Assembly: GCF_963662255.1 (NCBI RefSeq)
Contig: NC_085046.1
Coordinates: 141,933,762 to 141,997,761 of the forward strand
Direction: 5' to 3'
From: Cinclus cinclus
Taxonomy: Eukaryota; Chordata; Aves; Passeriformes; Cinclidae
Length of the DNA: 64,000 nt
The notes under the pieces were generated by a model, which was not told where the DNA came from, ran no database searches, and saw only the letters and a program-made list of their open reading frames with translations. Positions within the stretch are counted from its first letter, which is position 1; every line of letters starts with the position of its first letter. Shown piece by piece: positions 37,670 through 48,208 of this stretch. A program made the position numbers and the translations under genes.

Positions 37670-37832
37670 TTGAGCCGAGCGCGTGCTCGGGCGAGCACAT
37701 GGGCAGCGGGGCCCGCTCCGCTCCTCGCCCGCCGCTCCGCTCCGCTTCGCTCCGCTCCCCTCCCGGCCCGCCTGGCCCCGGCCCCGGTGCCGGCCCCGGC
37801 CCCGGCCCGACCCCTGCCCGCAGCGGGCCGCG
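37670..37832 (+). ncRNA. PVT1: PVT1 first exon (long non-coding RNA)
   Basis: The segment GAGCGCGTG, a short variable part, then CGAGCACATGGGC (about 37,677-37,703) matches the beginning of human PVT1 exon 1 as I recall it, in the same order. The exon ends in a consensus donor, GCCGCG|GTGAGTAC at 37,832/37,833. The gene points the same way as MYC and lies next to it, as PVT1 does in other vertebrates. PVT1 RNA is reported to stabilise MYC protein, and its promoter acts as a DNA boundary on MYC. The open frame across the exon is a by-product of GC-rich repeats, not a protein. The transcription start is estimated. Later exons cannot be firmly placed from sequence alone. Confidence 0.75.
37683..37698. 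repeat. Inverted repeat at PVT1 exon 1 start
   Basis: Perfect arms GTGCTCG and CGAGCAC are separated by GG. The right arm overlaps the conserved CGAGCACATGGGC block with a CACATG E-box-like motif, so the repeat may be a binding site or a hairpin at the RNA 5' end. Confidence 0.7.
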
Positions 37833-37921
37833 GTGAGTACCGGGGCCGCAGCGAGGGCGGCCGGGTACGCGGACAGGAGGTATTTATTTATTTATTCTGC
37901 TTTTCCCTTTACTTTCCCCAG

Positions 37922-37940
37922 CCCCCCCCCCCCCCCCCCC
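37922..37940 (+). repeat. Poly(C) run, C19
   Basis: Nineteen consecutive C residues, 90 bp into the first PVT1 intron; the other strand is a G19 run. Exact length is uncertain for technical reasons. Confidence 0.95.
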
Positions 37941-38396
37941 TCCGTTGTTATCCGAGTCCCCGGCGGGGCGTGCGGGTCGCGGCGCAGTTCGGAGCCCGGG
38001 CGCGGGGGTAGCGCTGATGGGGGAGGGGAGGGTGCCTTTCGTGTTATTTATTTATCTTTGTTATAGCGCTGGGTCGCCCGTGGCCTAAAAAACACCGACT
38101 GCACACCGAGACCCGTGCGGATGGGGAGGAGACGGGGCAGGGGCACCATCCGACGGCAAACACGGCCGCGATGGGGTCGGCGCGGCTCGCAGTGACCCGC
38201 AGCCATGCGCCCATCCCCCGCTGCTCCCCCCGCCCCGGCCTGCCGGGCTGGGGAGGGAGCGGGGACGGAGAAATGGATGCGCCCCGCGGTGTGCGGGGAC
38301 CCCCGGGCCAGGGAGGTGACGGGGGGGTCCCCGCGGTGCAGGGCTGGACGAGCCCTCTGCAACTGCGTGGGAAATGCGCGCAGGCCGGGGCACGGA

Positions 38397-38825
38397 GCCG
38401 GCCTGCTGCTTCCCTGCTGCCTTGCCTGCCTGCCTGCCCTGCCTGCCCTGCTGTTTCCCTGCTGCCCTGCCTGCCTGCCTGCCCTGCCTGCCCTGCTGTT
38501 TCCCTGCTGCCCTGCCTGCCCTGCTGCTTCCCTGCTGCCCTGCCTGCCCTGCTGCTTCCCTGCTGCCTTGCCTGCCTGCCTGCCCTGCCTGCCCTGCTGT
38601 TTCCCTGCTGCCCTGCCTGCCTGCCCTGCCTGCCCTGCTGCCCTGCCTGCCCTGCTGCTTCCCTGCTGCCCTCTCTTGCCTGCCCTCTCTTGCGTGCCCT
38701 GTCTGCCTGCCCTGTCTGCCTGTCCTGTCTGTCTGCCCTTCTGCCCTGTCTGCCTGTCCTGTCTGTCTGTCCTGTCTGTCTGCCCTTGTGCCCTCTCTTG
38801 CCTGCCCTCTCTGCCTGCTGCTTCC
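38397..38825. repeat. CTGCCTGCC / TTCCCTGCTGCC minisatellite in PVT1 intron 1
   Basis: About 430 bp of pyrimidine-rich + strand built from CTGCCTGCC and TTCCCTGCTGCC units. It shades into CTGTCTGCCTGTC toward the 3' end. Strand bias is strong (almost no A on the + strand). The array creates spurious open frames of over 200 codons on both strands. Confidence 0.95.
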
Positions 38826-38829
38826 ACCT

Positions 38830-39869
38830 CTCTGGTGCAGGGTCAGTTATCCTTTAACCCACAGTGCTCAGCCGCCCTTAGTGTGGTCGGCCTGGTCCAG
38901 AGCTGGGTATCAGGAGGGCCAGAGGAACAGACTGGGAAGATTCTTGGCATGTTCCACGGACCGTTTCTACAAACAAGTTTTTAGGCCATCTTTTCCTCAA
39001 AAAGTTGTTTGGGGCTTTTGAGTACTTTAATAGGCCTCATTTTATTTTTGTGCCTAAATAACACTGATGTGTTTGTGTTGAGAGGATGGCTGCTTTAGGG
39101 CTTGGATCCGTCTATTAAGCTGTTGGTTGCTGCATCTTAAAATATCATGCAGAGAAATCCTGCATGAGAATTGAATCTGAGCGATGCTGCAGGCCTTCAG
39201 TGAAATCTTTTTAATCCCATCCTTGTTGACAAGTTTAGACATGTTGTCCTGGCCACATATCTGGTCAGACACAGTGAGTGGTGAGCCCTACACTAGTTCC
39301 TCTTTATCAATGTTAAAAAAATTGTGTTATTTAAGTCATTGACTTGGAACAAAAGAGCTTTTTTGAGGGTGTATTAGAATGTGTTCGCCATTGCTAAATA
39401 CAGAGAACACAGTTATGTTACATACATGTTGTAGCTGCATGAGATGAGAATGTTTATTTCTTCACTAGAGCAGAAATGCAATCTCACTAATTTGCAACAA
39501 CTGCAGTCCACTAGTATGGATTATATTAAGAGTACCTAAGTACATAGTTGCAAATCAGGAGGATATTAAAAAAGTGCAGCTCTAAATTGTGGGCATCACT
39601 AATAAATAAGCATACAGTCTGATACTTAATCATGTGTCATAAACGCCCAGTTTCTTTTCAATTGTGATTTTTAAAATTATTTAACAAATACGTGTGTTTT
39701 CTAAGCATGTGAGGCAGTAAGATGCTCTTTTGTGCTAGGAGCTGCATATCTCAATAAATGCCAGCTCACAGCCCTGGAGGGTTCAAGCCATTTTATATTC
39801 ACTATGCATAATTTTAGGAATGCACCTCTAACTTTATTCTTTTCCCCCTCTCTCTTCTGTCTCTCATAG
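38830..39869. other. PVT1 intronic, no gene seen
   Basis: AT-rich sequence with no repeats of note. The stretch 39,540-39,790 looks like slowly evolving non-coding DNA, but this cannot be tested here. Confidence 0.5.
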
Positions 39870-39963
39870 CATTAAGGTCAGGAGTATGGCTTACAGCTAT
39901 TTTAGGATTGTTGTAATTTGGATTGGTCTGACGGTGCCTCTGTGCATTTTAAGTGATATTAAG
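39870..39963 (+). ncRNA. Possible PVT1 internal exon
   Basis: A long pyrimidine tract (CCCCCTCTCTCTTCTGTCTC) ends in ATAG at 39,869, an acceptor. A donor AAG|GTAATT follows at 39,963/39,964, giving a 94-base exon. An ATG at 39,886 opens 26 mostly hydrophobic codons to the donor, probably by chance. The pairing rests on splice signals alone. Confidence 0.3.
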
Positions 39964-42900
39964 GTAATTAGTGGTGCAGGTGCAGTTTGTCAGCCAGTGG
40001 GAACGCCTCTGTACCCGTTTGGAGTAAATTGTACATGTGTGTGTCGCATCCCCGGGAGAGGGGCTGCCTGCACAGGGACAGCAGGAGCAGTGCCAGCTCG
40101 CTGCCTCCGCACGGCCTGGAGGATTTGGCATCCTTTGCATCTGCTCGCTGATGTCCAGCCCACGTCAGAGCCTTCTGCAGTCGCAAAATTAAGGAAGGGC
40201 TCAGGCCTGCCACTGTCAAAGAGCCTGTCTGTTACAGAAAGGAATCGTGTTCCAATTAGTTTGTAAATTGGAATATTGGCTTCCCGGGTGAAAGTGCACA
40301 CTTGGAATATAACTTTGGCTAGAGCTGTTGGATTTCAGAGGTGATGGTGAGTTGTGTGTTCTGATGGCAGCACAGTTCCGTGGCTCTGTGTCTCTGTGTT
40401 ATGGCATGCTCTCCTCTCTGTGCCCCTGCACAACCAAAGCCCAGCTTTTTGTTTCATTAAGGACTTTTATGTTCTAGGATTGGATCTTATGCTTAGCTCT
40501 TTGCAAGATAAGAACCATATCTTCCTGTTTTTAATCAGACTATTTTACAAAGGCAGCTTATGCTTTCTGGCTCTATGTATTTCATTCACTTCTTTTTATG
40601 AGAAATTGCTGTCAGGGGAAGCTGATGTGGAGCAAGGCTAGGGTAAAGAAAAATGTATCTGTACTTTCAGGGTATTGGTGCATCTTGTGTTCATTTAGCA
40701 CCTTTCAGGTGAAAGTGTTCAGTGCATTATTACAATATAACTTTTTCTACAGGCCTCTTTTTACACACTTTCTCAGTAATTATGCTGATGCAGCACTACT
40801 CAGAATTGCAAGGTTATCCTTTACAAGTGTGACAGCTTAAATAATATTTTTCCCCATTGGTCTATGAAGACATTACTGCTGGCAAACCATGGGAAAATGT
40901 GGGGTTTTTTGGGAGGCATTTCTGCTGCTTTCAGGATTACTGGGGGTTTGTCTTTTGCTTCCAGTAGATGAATTTAGTGAAATGTGGTGTCAGGAACTTG
41001 CTTTGCAGTGCACTGCAGCTGTGTGCCAAGCAGTTCAGCAGTGCAGATGGGTCCATCAGAGCCTCAGTGGAGTCTGTCCTCTCAGTGCATCACTGCTGAG
41101 ATGGAGATGCTCAGATAGTGGGCATGACTCCCTGACTTCTCAGTGCTGGCCAGGGGGCTGGTGGTGTGGTGTGATGTCCTGCTTTGTGAGCCAAGAGAGA
41201 TGCAGAGCTGCAGTCTGACCTAGCAGAGAGGAAAATGCATACCTGGTCAGGAAGCTTTTGACTTTCTGCAACAAGGTGATACTGATCTTATTTTGAAGTA
41301 CAGTGTTGTTTTCTGTCTCCTTGATGGCTGGTAGCTTTAGTTCTGAACACCTGCCTGGTTCCTGGTGATATTTATGAAGAGTGAGGAGGGAATAAAAACA
41401 GTCTGTGTCTTGGACTCATTATCACTGCGTATAGGCGCATTTTCTCTTGTCACAGCTGCATCTGCCCCTGAGATTGTCTGTCTTATGTAGCAAAGTGCTC
41501 AGTGCCCTGGCAACAGTACTGCTGTGTGCCTGCACTTGGCATTGTTATACCTGGAGGCGCGGTGCTTGTCATTTACCTTGTGGGTACAGTTCCATGGAGG
41601 ACAGCATTTTTTGAGCTACCAGTATTGCAGTTAAGGAGTGTTCTCAGTTCTCTCTCTCTCTCTGGCAAGTACCAGGCCTTGTTTAAAATGGGGCTTGCTG
41701 GTGGTGTCTTTTTCCCTGTCACTTGAAGGGTGACAGATAGAAGCACTGAGATGGTTACCTGGAGAATCAGCTTTCCTTGGTTGAACACAGCAGCTGCTGT
41801 GACGCAGACATGGACTGTCCAGGCATTTGGAGTGGTCTGGATGTGTATGATCTAAAACATCATTATGAGTGTGATCTGAATGCCTTTTAATGCATGCCTG
41901 GATGGTCTCATTCATTATGTGAATTCAAGGTATGGATGTGAACATCAGTGTGGAGCTCTCTCCTACAAGTTGGGGTAGGATACCCTGAGTACTAGGGATG
42001 TGTACTGGTTGAGTATCACCCAGGTTTTCCTGGCAGGTTTGTCACACCCTTTCTGATGCCTGTTCTGTCACATCTTCACTGATGTTGGTATCTTATATTT
42101 GTCAGCAGATACTACAATTAAATCTCCCATCACCTCAAAGAAAAAATGATCCATGAATTCCTACTAATACAGTGCATCATGTAGGAAGGAGCTCTCGAAT
42201 GCAGCAGTGACAGGCAGAGCTAGAACCAGTGCCTGGTAAATAATTACAATCAGAATTTATGGTGAATTAGAAGTTAAAGGCAGGAGTGATTAGCTGCTAA
42301 AACAAGTTGCCAAGAGAAGGGGCAGGTTTTGTCTCTCAGTCATTTCCGCCTTAAAACCTGAGTGGAAAGAAGCAGTAGAAGAAGCTTTGTATAAAAATTA
42401 CTGCGTAGGTTCCTGCAAATCAGCTCATTCCCAAGTGTCTGTACAACAGAGAGGAGGTTTGACCATGTCCCCCATGCTATGAGGTTGGGCTGTGCAGGTG
42501 TCAGGAGCCCGCCTGTGCTGCTGGGGAGTAGGTTGAGCTGAGCTGAGCTGCAGTGTGTGGAGCACTCAGACAAGGAAAAGCAGCCCAAAGCCCTGGAACG
42601 ACTGTGTATTTGCATGGAAGAGTGTCAGTGTCTTTGCCATGAGATATTTTCAAAATCAACCTTTTGTCACCTCTTCTGTTGTCTCAGTCAGGAAAACCCA
42701 GTGCCAGATTATGTACGTGGCCAAGAGCTGCAGGATTTTGGAAACTTTTGTACCTTTCCTGAATTTCCAACAGCTGGATTTAAGATGTTGCTTGCCTCAG
42801 TTTTTTTCCTTCCTGCCAGGAGAACAAAAACTTTGGATCTTTTCACCAGTACTGCAGGAGTGGCATCCTGTGAGGTCTTGTATAGATCTCAGCTGGTGTT

Positions 42901-43479
42901 GGAGAACTATTGCCAGCAACTTAAAAAGAAGAAAAGTTCCATTTAGGAATATTATTTTTTTAAAAAGTAGCAACCTGCAACTCTTGATTAACACTTGGTT
43001 TGTATCTTGAGGTCTAGATTTATTCATACTGCAACCATCTCATCTTGAAAATGTTGGCTGAGCAAAATCCCAGCCAAAAGAAAATACATTGCATTGTTTT
43101 GCACAATTCCCTCCCCAGGTAGGGAGCCCTGAATGCACAAGTGGAAGGGGCATGCTGGCTGTGCAGGGAACATGTGGTGCAGGAGGCTGGTGACTCTGTA
43201 GGTTTAGGAAAAGTGGCTTTTCCTAGATGTCTTGCAGCGAGGTGCTGTGTTGTTGCAGCTTAGTGTCGGATCAGGTGTTGCTGTCCCTGCCTGTGGGGCA
43301 GCACTGGTGTTTTGGTGTTGTGTCTCCTTGTTTACATGGTGGAAACAGCAGTCCTGGACTCCTGGCTGAGCCTGTGGGATGTGGAGCAATCACAAAAGCC
43401 TAGACTGTGCTTGAACCCTTGACATCACCCTGACTGAATAAAGCACAAGTCCCTCTGCTAATATTTATGTTTGGTATTA
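39964..43479. other. PVT1 intronic, no gene seen
   Basis: Low-complexity patches only: (GAGCT)n near 42,534-42,550 and (CT)n near 41,645-41,662. The longest open frame, 42,555-43,010, is 151 codons of chance sequence. Confidence 0.55.
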
Positions 43480-43549
43480 TCAATATTATTATTATTATTA
43501 TTATTATCATAATCATTATCATTATCCTTATCCTTATCCTTATCCTTAC
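43480..43549. repeat. Compound (ATT)n (ATCATT)n (CCTTAT)n microsatellite
   Basis: Eight or so ATT units pass into ATC/ATT mixtures and then four CCTTAT units. A further short ATT run is at 43,560-43,571. Confidence 0.9.
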
Positions 43550-43571
43550 CAGTGTAATCATCATTATTATT

Positions 43572-46500
43572 TTATAAACTGTGTTGTAAACATGATGTTT
43601 ATTGTACAATCATGTAGTTATGCTATAGCAGTCTCTAGAAGTGATGTACAAAAACCCCTTTATGCCTCAGCTGGGGTTGTAAATAGGTAGTCACAGCTAT
43701 CAGTGCCCTGGCCTGTAATTTAACACACAGAACAGAAAGCTACCATGCATCCTTTTGGAAATATTTAGCAATCTTTCCAGTCCTATTTAAATAATAATAA
43801 TGGGTTGTTTAGTTTTGATCCTCCTTCATAAGAGTAGGAAAGTCTGAAATACATTTTCCCAGAAGTTCTCCTGGGGGGAGCAAAGGCCAAGAGCTTCATG
43901 CTGTGGCACAGGCAACTGGGATGCTGCTAAGGGGTTTTAGAAGATATTTGAATTAGTTTGAATTGCTGAATCCTTGGATTTACAGGTATCTTATATCTGG
44001 CTTTTCCTAGTTAGCTTTTGGGGGTGAGCAAAGCTTTACACATTTCTTAACGGTTAAAAAGGCTGCTGTTAGATATGTAAGAATGCTAACAAAATGCTAA
44101 CAAAAATGTGCATGTGTTTGGTGTTACAGAGGAAAATAATCAGCCTTGTTTATGAGCTGGGAGGTTGGACTGGAGACCCAAGAGGGTTCTTCCCACCAGC
44201 ACATTTCTGTTTTTGTGGTGACTGAGGCAAAACTGAAAAGCTGAGCTTTGGGTTTCCATTTGTGGAAAAAGATGGAAAGAGGCCCAGCTTTCCTGAATAC
44301 ACAAGAAGAGTAAATAAATGTGATTAAGATAAAAAAGTTCAGAGAGGAAATTTGTCTTGAAAAGTTTTCCTTATCTTGGGTTATTAGCACAAAGACCCCT
44401 GCTTGTTACAAGCATCTTGAGAAGATAATGGGGGTCCCAGTGATCAATTATGGGGAGAGTTTGCTGGCTCAACAAGCCATTTTTGTTCCCCCAGCTTCTA
44501 TTCTTCTATTTGACTCTTTAATTTGCAAATGTGTCAGGGCAGTCACTCTATTTTATATGATTGTTCACAGCATAGAGTATTAGAGCTCTAACATCAGGTG
44601 GGCCTCAGAGCCTTGTAGAAATGGTTGAGCTCCTGTGCTTGACATGGTCAGAAGTGGCAGTGATGACTTGTCTAAGTTGCTCTTTAAGGGACAGATCTGG
44701 CAGCTGCAACCAACACAGTCAGACAGAAATAAAGTTTTTGAAAACTTCTTCCCAAGCAGCTGCATGTTTCAAGTGCAAATGTTGAAGGTCTGGAAATAAG
44801 ACCTTCCCTAGCTCCTATTTTACTGGGACAGGTAAGAGTAAGTATTGGCTTTTCAACTTTCATAGCATGATTAATGGCCATTCTTTATGTGGAATGAAGA
44901 AAAGGGAAGGGAGTGATTGCAGTGATTTTGTAATTTTCATTTTAAGGATAAGTGTATCAAGTACAGTGTACAGGTTACTAGAAACTAATTTGGATATAAC
45001 TATCTTTGAGATAGGTTGTAGCCTGTTCAGAGCTCAAGATGTTGCCATTAGCATAAGGCACAACATTATATTTCCTGGGAGTTCAGCCTGTACCCCTCTG
45101 TGGGTACCACTGTCCCTGCCTTCCTTATAAATCCAGATGACCTGTGAGATTTTTACCGAATATGTTATTTTGCAGGATATTTTAAAATAAATTTTAGTGA
45201 TTATTTTTCTGGGGTGCTTTTGTGAGACAATTTAAAATAAGTGGGATTTAAATTCTGTTAATTAACACCACCTCATGGATCAAAGCATTATGGTAGGGGA
45301 ATGGATGGCAGGGATCCAACAACCTTCAGTCACATGTCCTGATCCCCTGAGATTGGGAGAGCTTATGCTTGTTCTTGATAACGCATTTCACCTTCTTGTA
45401 GTAATATTAGCAGTGCTAATGTTCATGGTGCTAAATACCTCTATCTTGCTCTGCTTGGCAAATCTGGATGCTGAGCAGGTAAAAATGTTGTCTCCAGTGT
45501 GGCAGCAAAAAGACAGCTCAGGCTGTGAAATGTGCTGATTTTGTATTATGATAGTATGAGATACCATCAGGGATGGGCTGACATGTGGGATCTTCTCTCT
45601 TGAAAACCAGGGCTAAATCTCTCCAAGGCTCCTGTGAGGTGTGACAAAGCCTGTAGACCCATGAAATACTGCTTATAACATTAATATTTTATTTGAAGAT
45701 ATTCAGGGATTTCGGTGCATGTTAGTGGCCAAGTGTTAAGGCTGAGCTCTTGCAGCTGCAGTTTTGCTAGAGGCTTGGCCAGCAGGGCAGTTCTGCACAG
45801 AGGCTCCTGACATCCTTCCACAGTGGCAGGGCACAATGGCACCAGAACAATGAGCTTGAAGTCATATATGAGTTCTTTGAAGTGTCTGGTACCAGAGGAA
45901 ACATGATGAGATTACCTCCTCCCACCAGTCTTGGCAGGTGGAGCCCCACACTGCCTTGCAGGAGGTGACCTGGCCGAGCAGCCCAGGCCCAGGTGACCAC
46001 AGCATGAAGGCGATCTGTTTAAACTTTTTGTACCCAGCTGCAGCCAGGGAGCCAAGTTGCTGAATGCTGTTGGCTCACTGACAAGGAGCAGCTCTCTGAG
46101 CTCCAGCAGTGCCCAGGAACTTGGGGAAGAGGGTGAAGAGCCTGCTGCTGCCCTGCTGCCCGCTGGTGATCAGTTGAGTGGGAGGGTTAGGAGTGCTCTT
46201 GATTTTCTCCTGGTGATAAACTTTCTTCTTCTAGTGTTTCTCTCATCTCTGGTTGTTTAGCAGGTCCAGCATCTATTCATGGAAAGAGTCCTGGTCTTGT
46301 CGTTGACATTGGCTGTGTCTTGGTTTGTGTAGGGAGCCTGTGAGTGGAGTATCAGCCCATCCAGGAGGCTGCAGCCCATCTTGGCTGTCTGTCTTTCTTT
46401 GCTGGCTTCTGTTGGAAATACAGACAAAGTTTCAAGGTATTTTGTTCTCTTGTTAGTGTGCTCCCTAAATTGCCTCAGGTAAAAGGAAGATTGCTTAAAA

Positions 46501-48012
46501 CTTTGTGCCAAAGGCCATAGGAACTTTCTGCAAGGAAATGAAGCTCTGCTCTCTGAGGGTCCAGTTTTGCATAAATTGTGCAACTTCAAGAGATAAGGAT
46601 CACCACAAACCTCGTAATATTCTGCTCCAAGTTACATTCAACTGAAGGTCCTTTTCCTAAATTATATAGCAATGTTTTGTGTGATGTTTAAAGACAGTTG
46701 AGGAACACAGAAGCAGAACAAGACCCTCCAATGCTGGGTTGGAGGAAGGAAGAGGAAGAGCATGTATCAGATGTTATGTTAGATATATTAGATATGATGA
46801 TAGTTCATCAGCTAATACAGTAACCCAAAAGGTAGTGTGGTGATGACTGCAGTGTTTAAACAGCATTGAGAAAAATGCCTTTGACTGCAGTTCCAGTTAC
46901 CTGCAGTGGTTTGAGACTTTTAGGGATATAAAAAAAGTTAGGAAATTGCAAGAATAAGGTACGGGCCCAGACATTCTTAGCTCTGCCCTCCCTTTCTTCA
47001 TTCATTTCAAACTAGGGTTAATTATTTTAAATTTTCTGCAGTCACAAGACTGGTTTGTAACACCTTGTTGCATTAACAGGTGCAAGCAAGCTCTACTGTC
47101 TATCTAGATGTGTTACATGTTAAACTATTTTTTTAACTTTTCTAAACTTTTTTTTAAGCTATGTTGCCTTATTTATCACCGGGGATGGTCTCACAAATTC
47201 CAAGTAAATTAGTGTAGGACTCTTGGTCCCCATCTGTTTTGTATGTCTGAAAATGTGATATTCAAACAAACCAGCAGTTACAAGAGGAATCTTGAAGTGA
47301 ATATCATGGTGGGCATTGTGGCTACTTTAGTTAGGGCTTGTTTCTGTGTGGTTTGATGGATGTGGTGGTTCTGATGTGGGCTACTGCTTGCTGCTGGTTG
47401 TTTCAGTATTGGGGGATCTTTACACCATATCCATTAGTGGTTTAAGCAGGAGTTCAGAGAGCAGGGAATAGCTGTCTTTGCTCCTGCTGTGTTCTGGTTG
47501 ACCCCTTCCCAGCTTCCTGTCCAAAGCGGGATTCTTACATGTGCCCATCCAGGATTGCCATGTATGGTGAGTTGACAGTGTCTCCTTTGGCAATACTCCA
47601 TTCTGGTTAGCCTGTCTTATTTGTTTCTGTTTTCTATCTTTATCTTGGTTTTTACCCTAGGTCATTGGGTCTCTGGGACAGGGTCTGACCTTTCTGTTCT
47701 ATTTTTATATAACATCCAGCACGGACATGTTTGGTATCTCAAGCTCTTGGTGCTGCTGTATGTAATGCCAATAACTAATAGTGCTGATATTCCTCCTGGG
47801 CATCTGTGGCTCTTTGTGCACACGATGACCATAAATACACTGCTGTAGAGTGTATTTTGATAGCTCCTGTGTTGTTTCAGCTCTGAATTGCAGTAAAACT
47901 GGCAGCAAGCAGCCAGCGTGGCACAAGAAGTGTACAGAAAGCATTTCCATGCCAGTGAAAACCACCAGTGCTGACCTGGCTGGTGGTGAAGCTAGAGAAA
48001 CACAGAAACTCT
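43572..48012. other. PVT1 intronic, no gene seen
   Basis: No repeats or coding signal of note. A strong isolated donor motif ACAG|GTAAGAGT is at 44,831/44,832 and a weaker GCAG|GTAAAA at 45,479; neither has an obvious partner acceptor. Confidence 0.5.
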
Positions 48013-48208
48013 AAAATGGTTTGGGTTGGAAGGGACCTTAAAGATCATATAGTTCTAACTCCCTTGCCATGTGCAGGGGTACCTTCCACTGGGACAGGTT
48101 GCTTGAAGCCCTTTCCTATGTGACCTTGAACACTTCCAGGAATGGGGAGTCCGCAGCTTCTCTGGGCAGTTAGTGCCAGTGTCTCACCACACTCCAAGGA
48201 GAGAATTT
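48013..48208 (-). mobile_element. CR1 LINE 3' fragment
   Basis: The + strand carries reverse-complement CR1: AAAATGGTTTGGGTTGGAAG, GACCTTAAAGATCATATAG, CCTTGAACACTTCCAGGAAT, GCAGCTTCTCTGGGCAG and CAGTGTCTCACCACACTCCA. It is about 195 bp, non-coding, and only modestly diverged. Confidence 0.93.

Larger units (their letters stand above)
36800..38400. promoter_or_regulatory. PVT1: PVT1 CpG-island promoter region
   Basis: CpG density rises from about 36,830 and stays high to about 38,400. Inside it are the decamer minisatellite, a palindromic CRE, the inferred PVT1 first exon and a C19 run. In mammals the PVT1 promoter is a CpG island that competes with MYC for enhancers. Its start here is about 16.5 kb beyond the MYC 3' end. 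Confidence 0.75.

Noticed and set aside
36814..37836. 340-codon open frame on the + strand and a 214-codon frame on the - strand (37,056-37,700)
   Set aside because: Both are made by the decamer minisatellite, which lacks stop codons in all frames and repeats every ten residues. There is no domain, and composition follows the repeat.
38048..38984. Open frames of 215-259 codons on both strands
   Set aside because: They arise from the CTGCC/TTCCC minisatellite. The predicted proteins are low-complexity Leu/Pro/Cys or Gln/Arg/Gly strings present in several frames at once.
42555..43010. Overlapping 151- and 129-codon open frames on the + strand
   Set aside because: Two frames are open over the same DNA, neither shows domain resemblance, and the region looks intronic.
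44821..44840. Strong donor ACAG|GTAAGAGT as the end of a PVT1 exon
   Set aside because: No convincing acceptor with a pyrimidine tract lies within a usual exon length upstream. Isolated donors of this strength are common.
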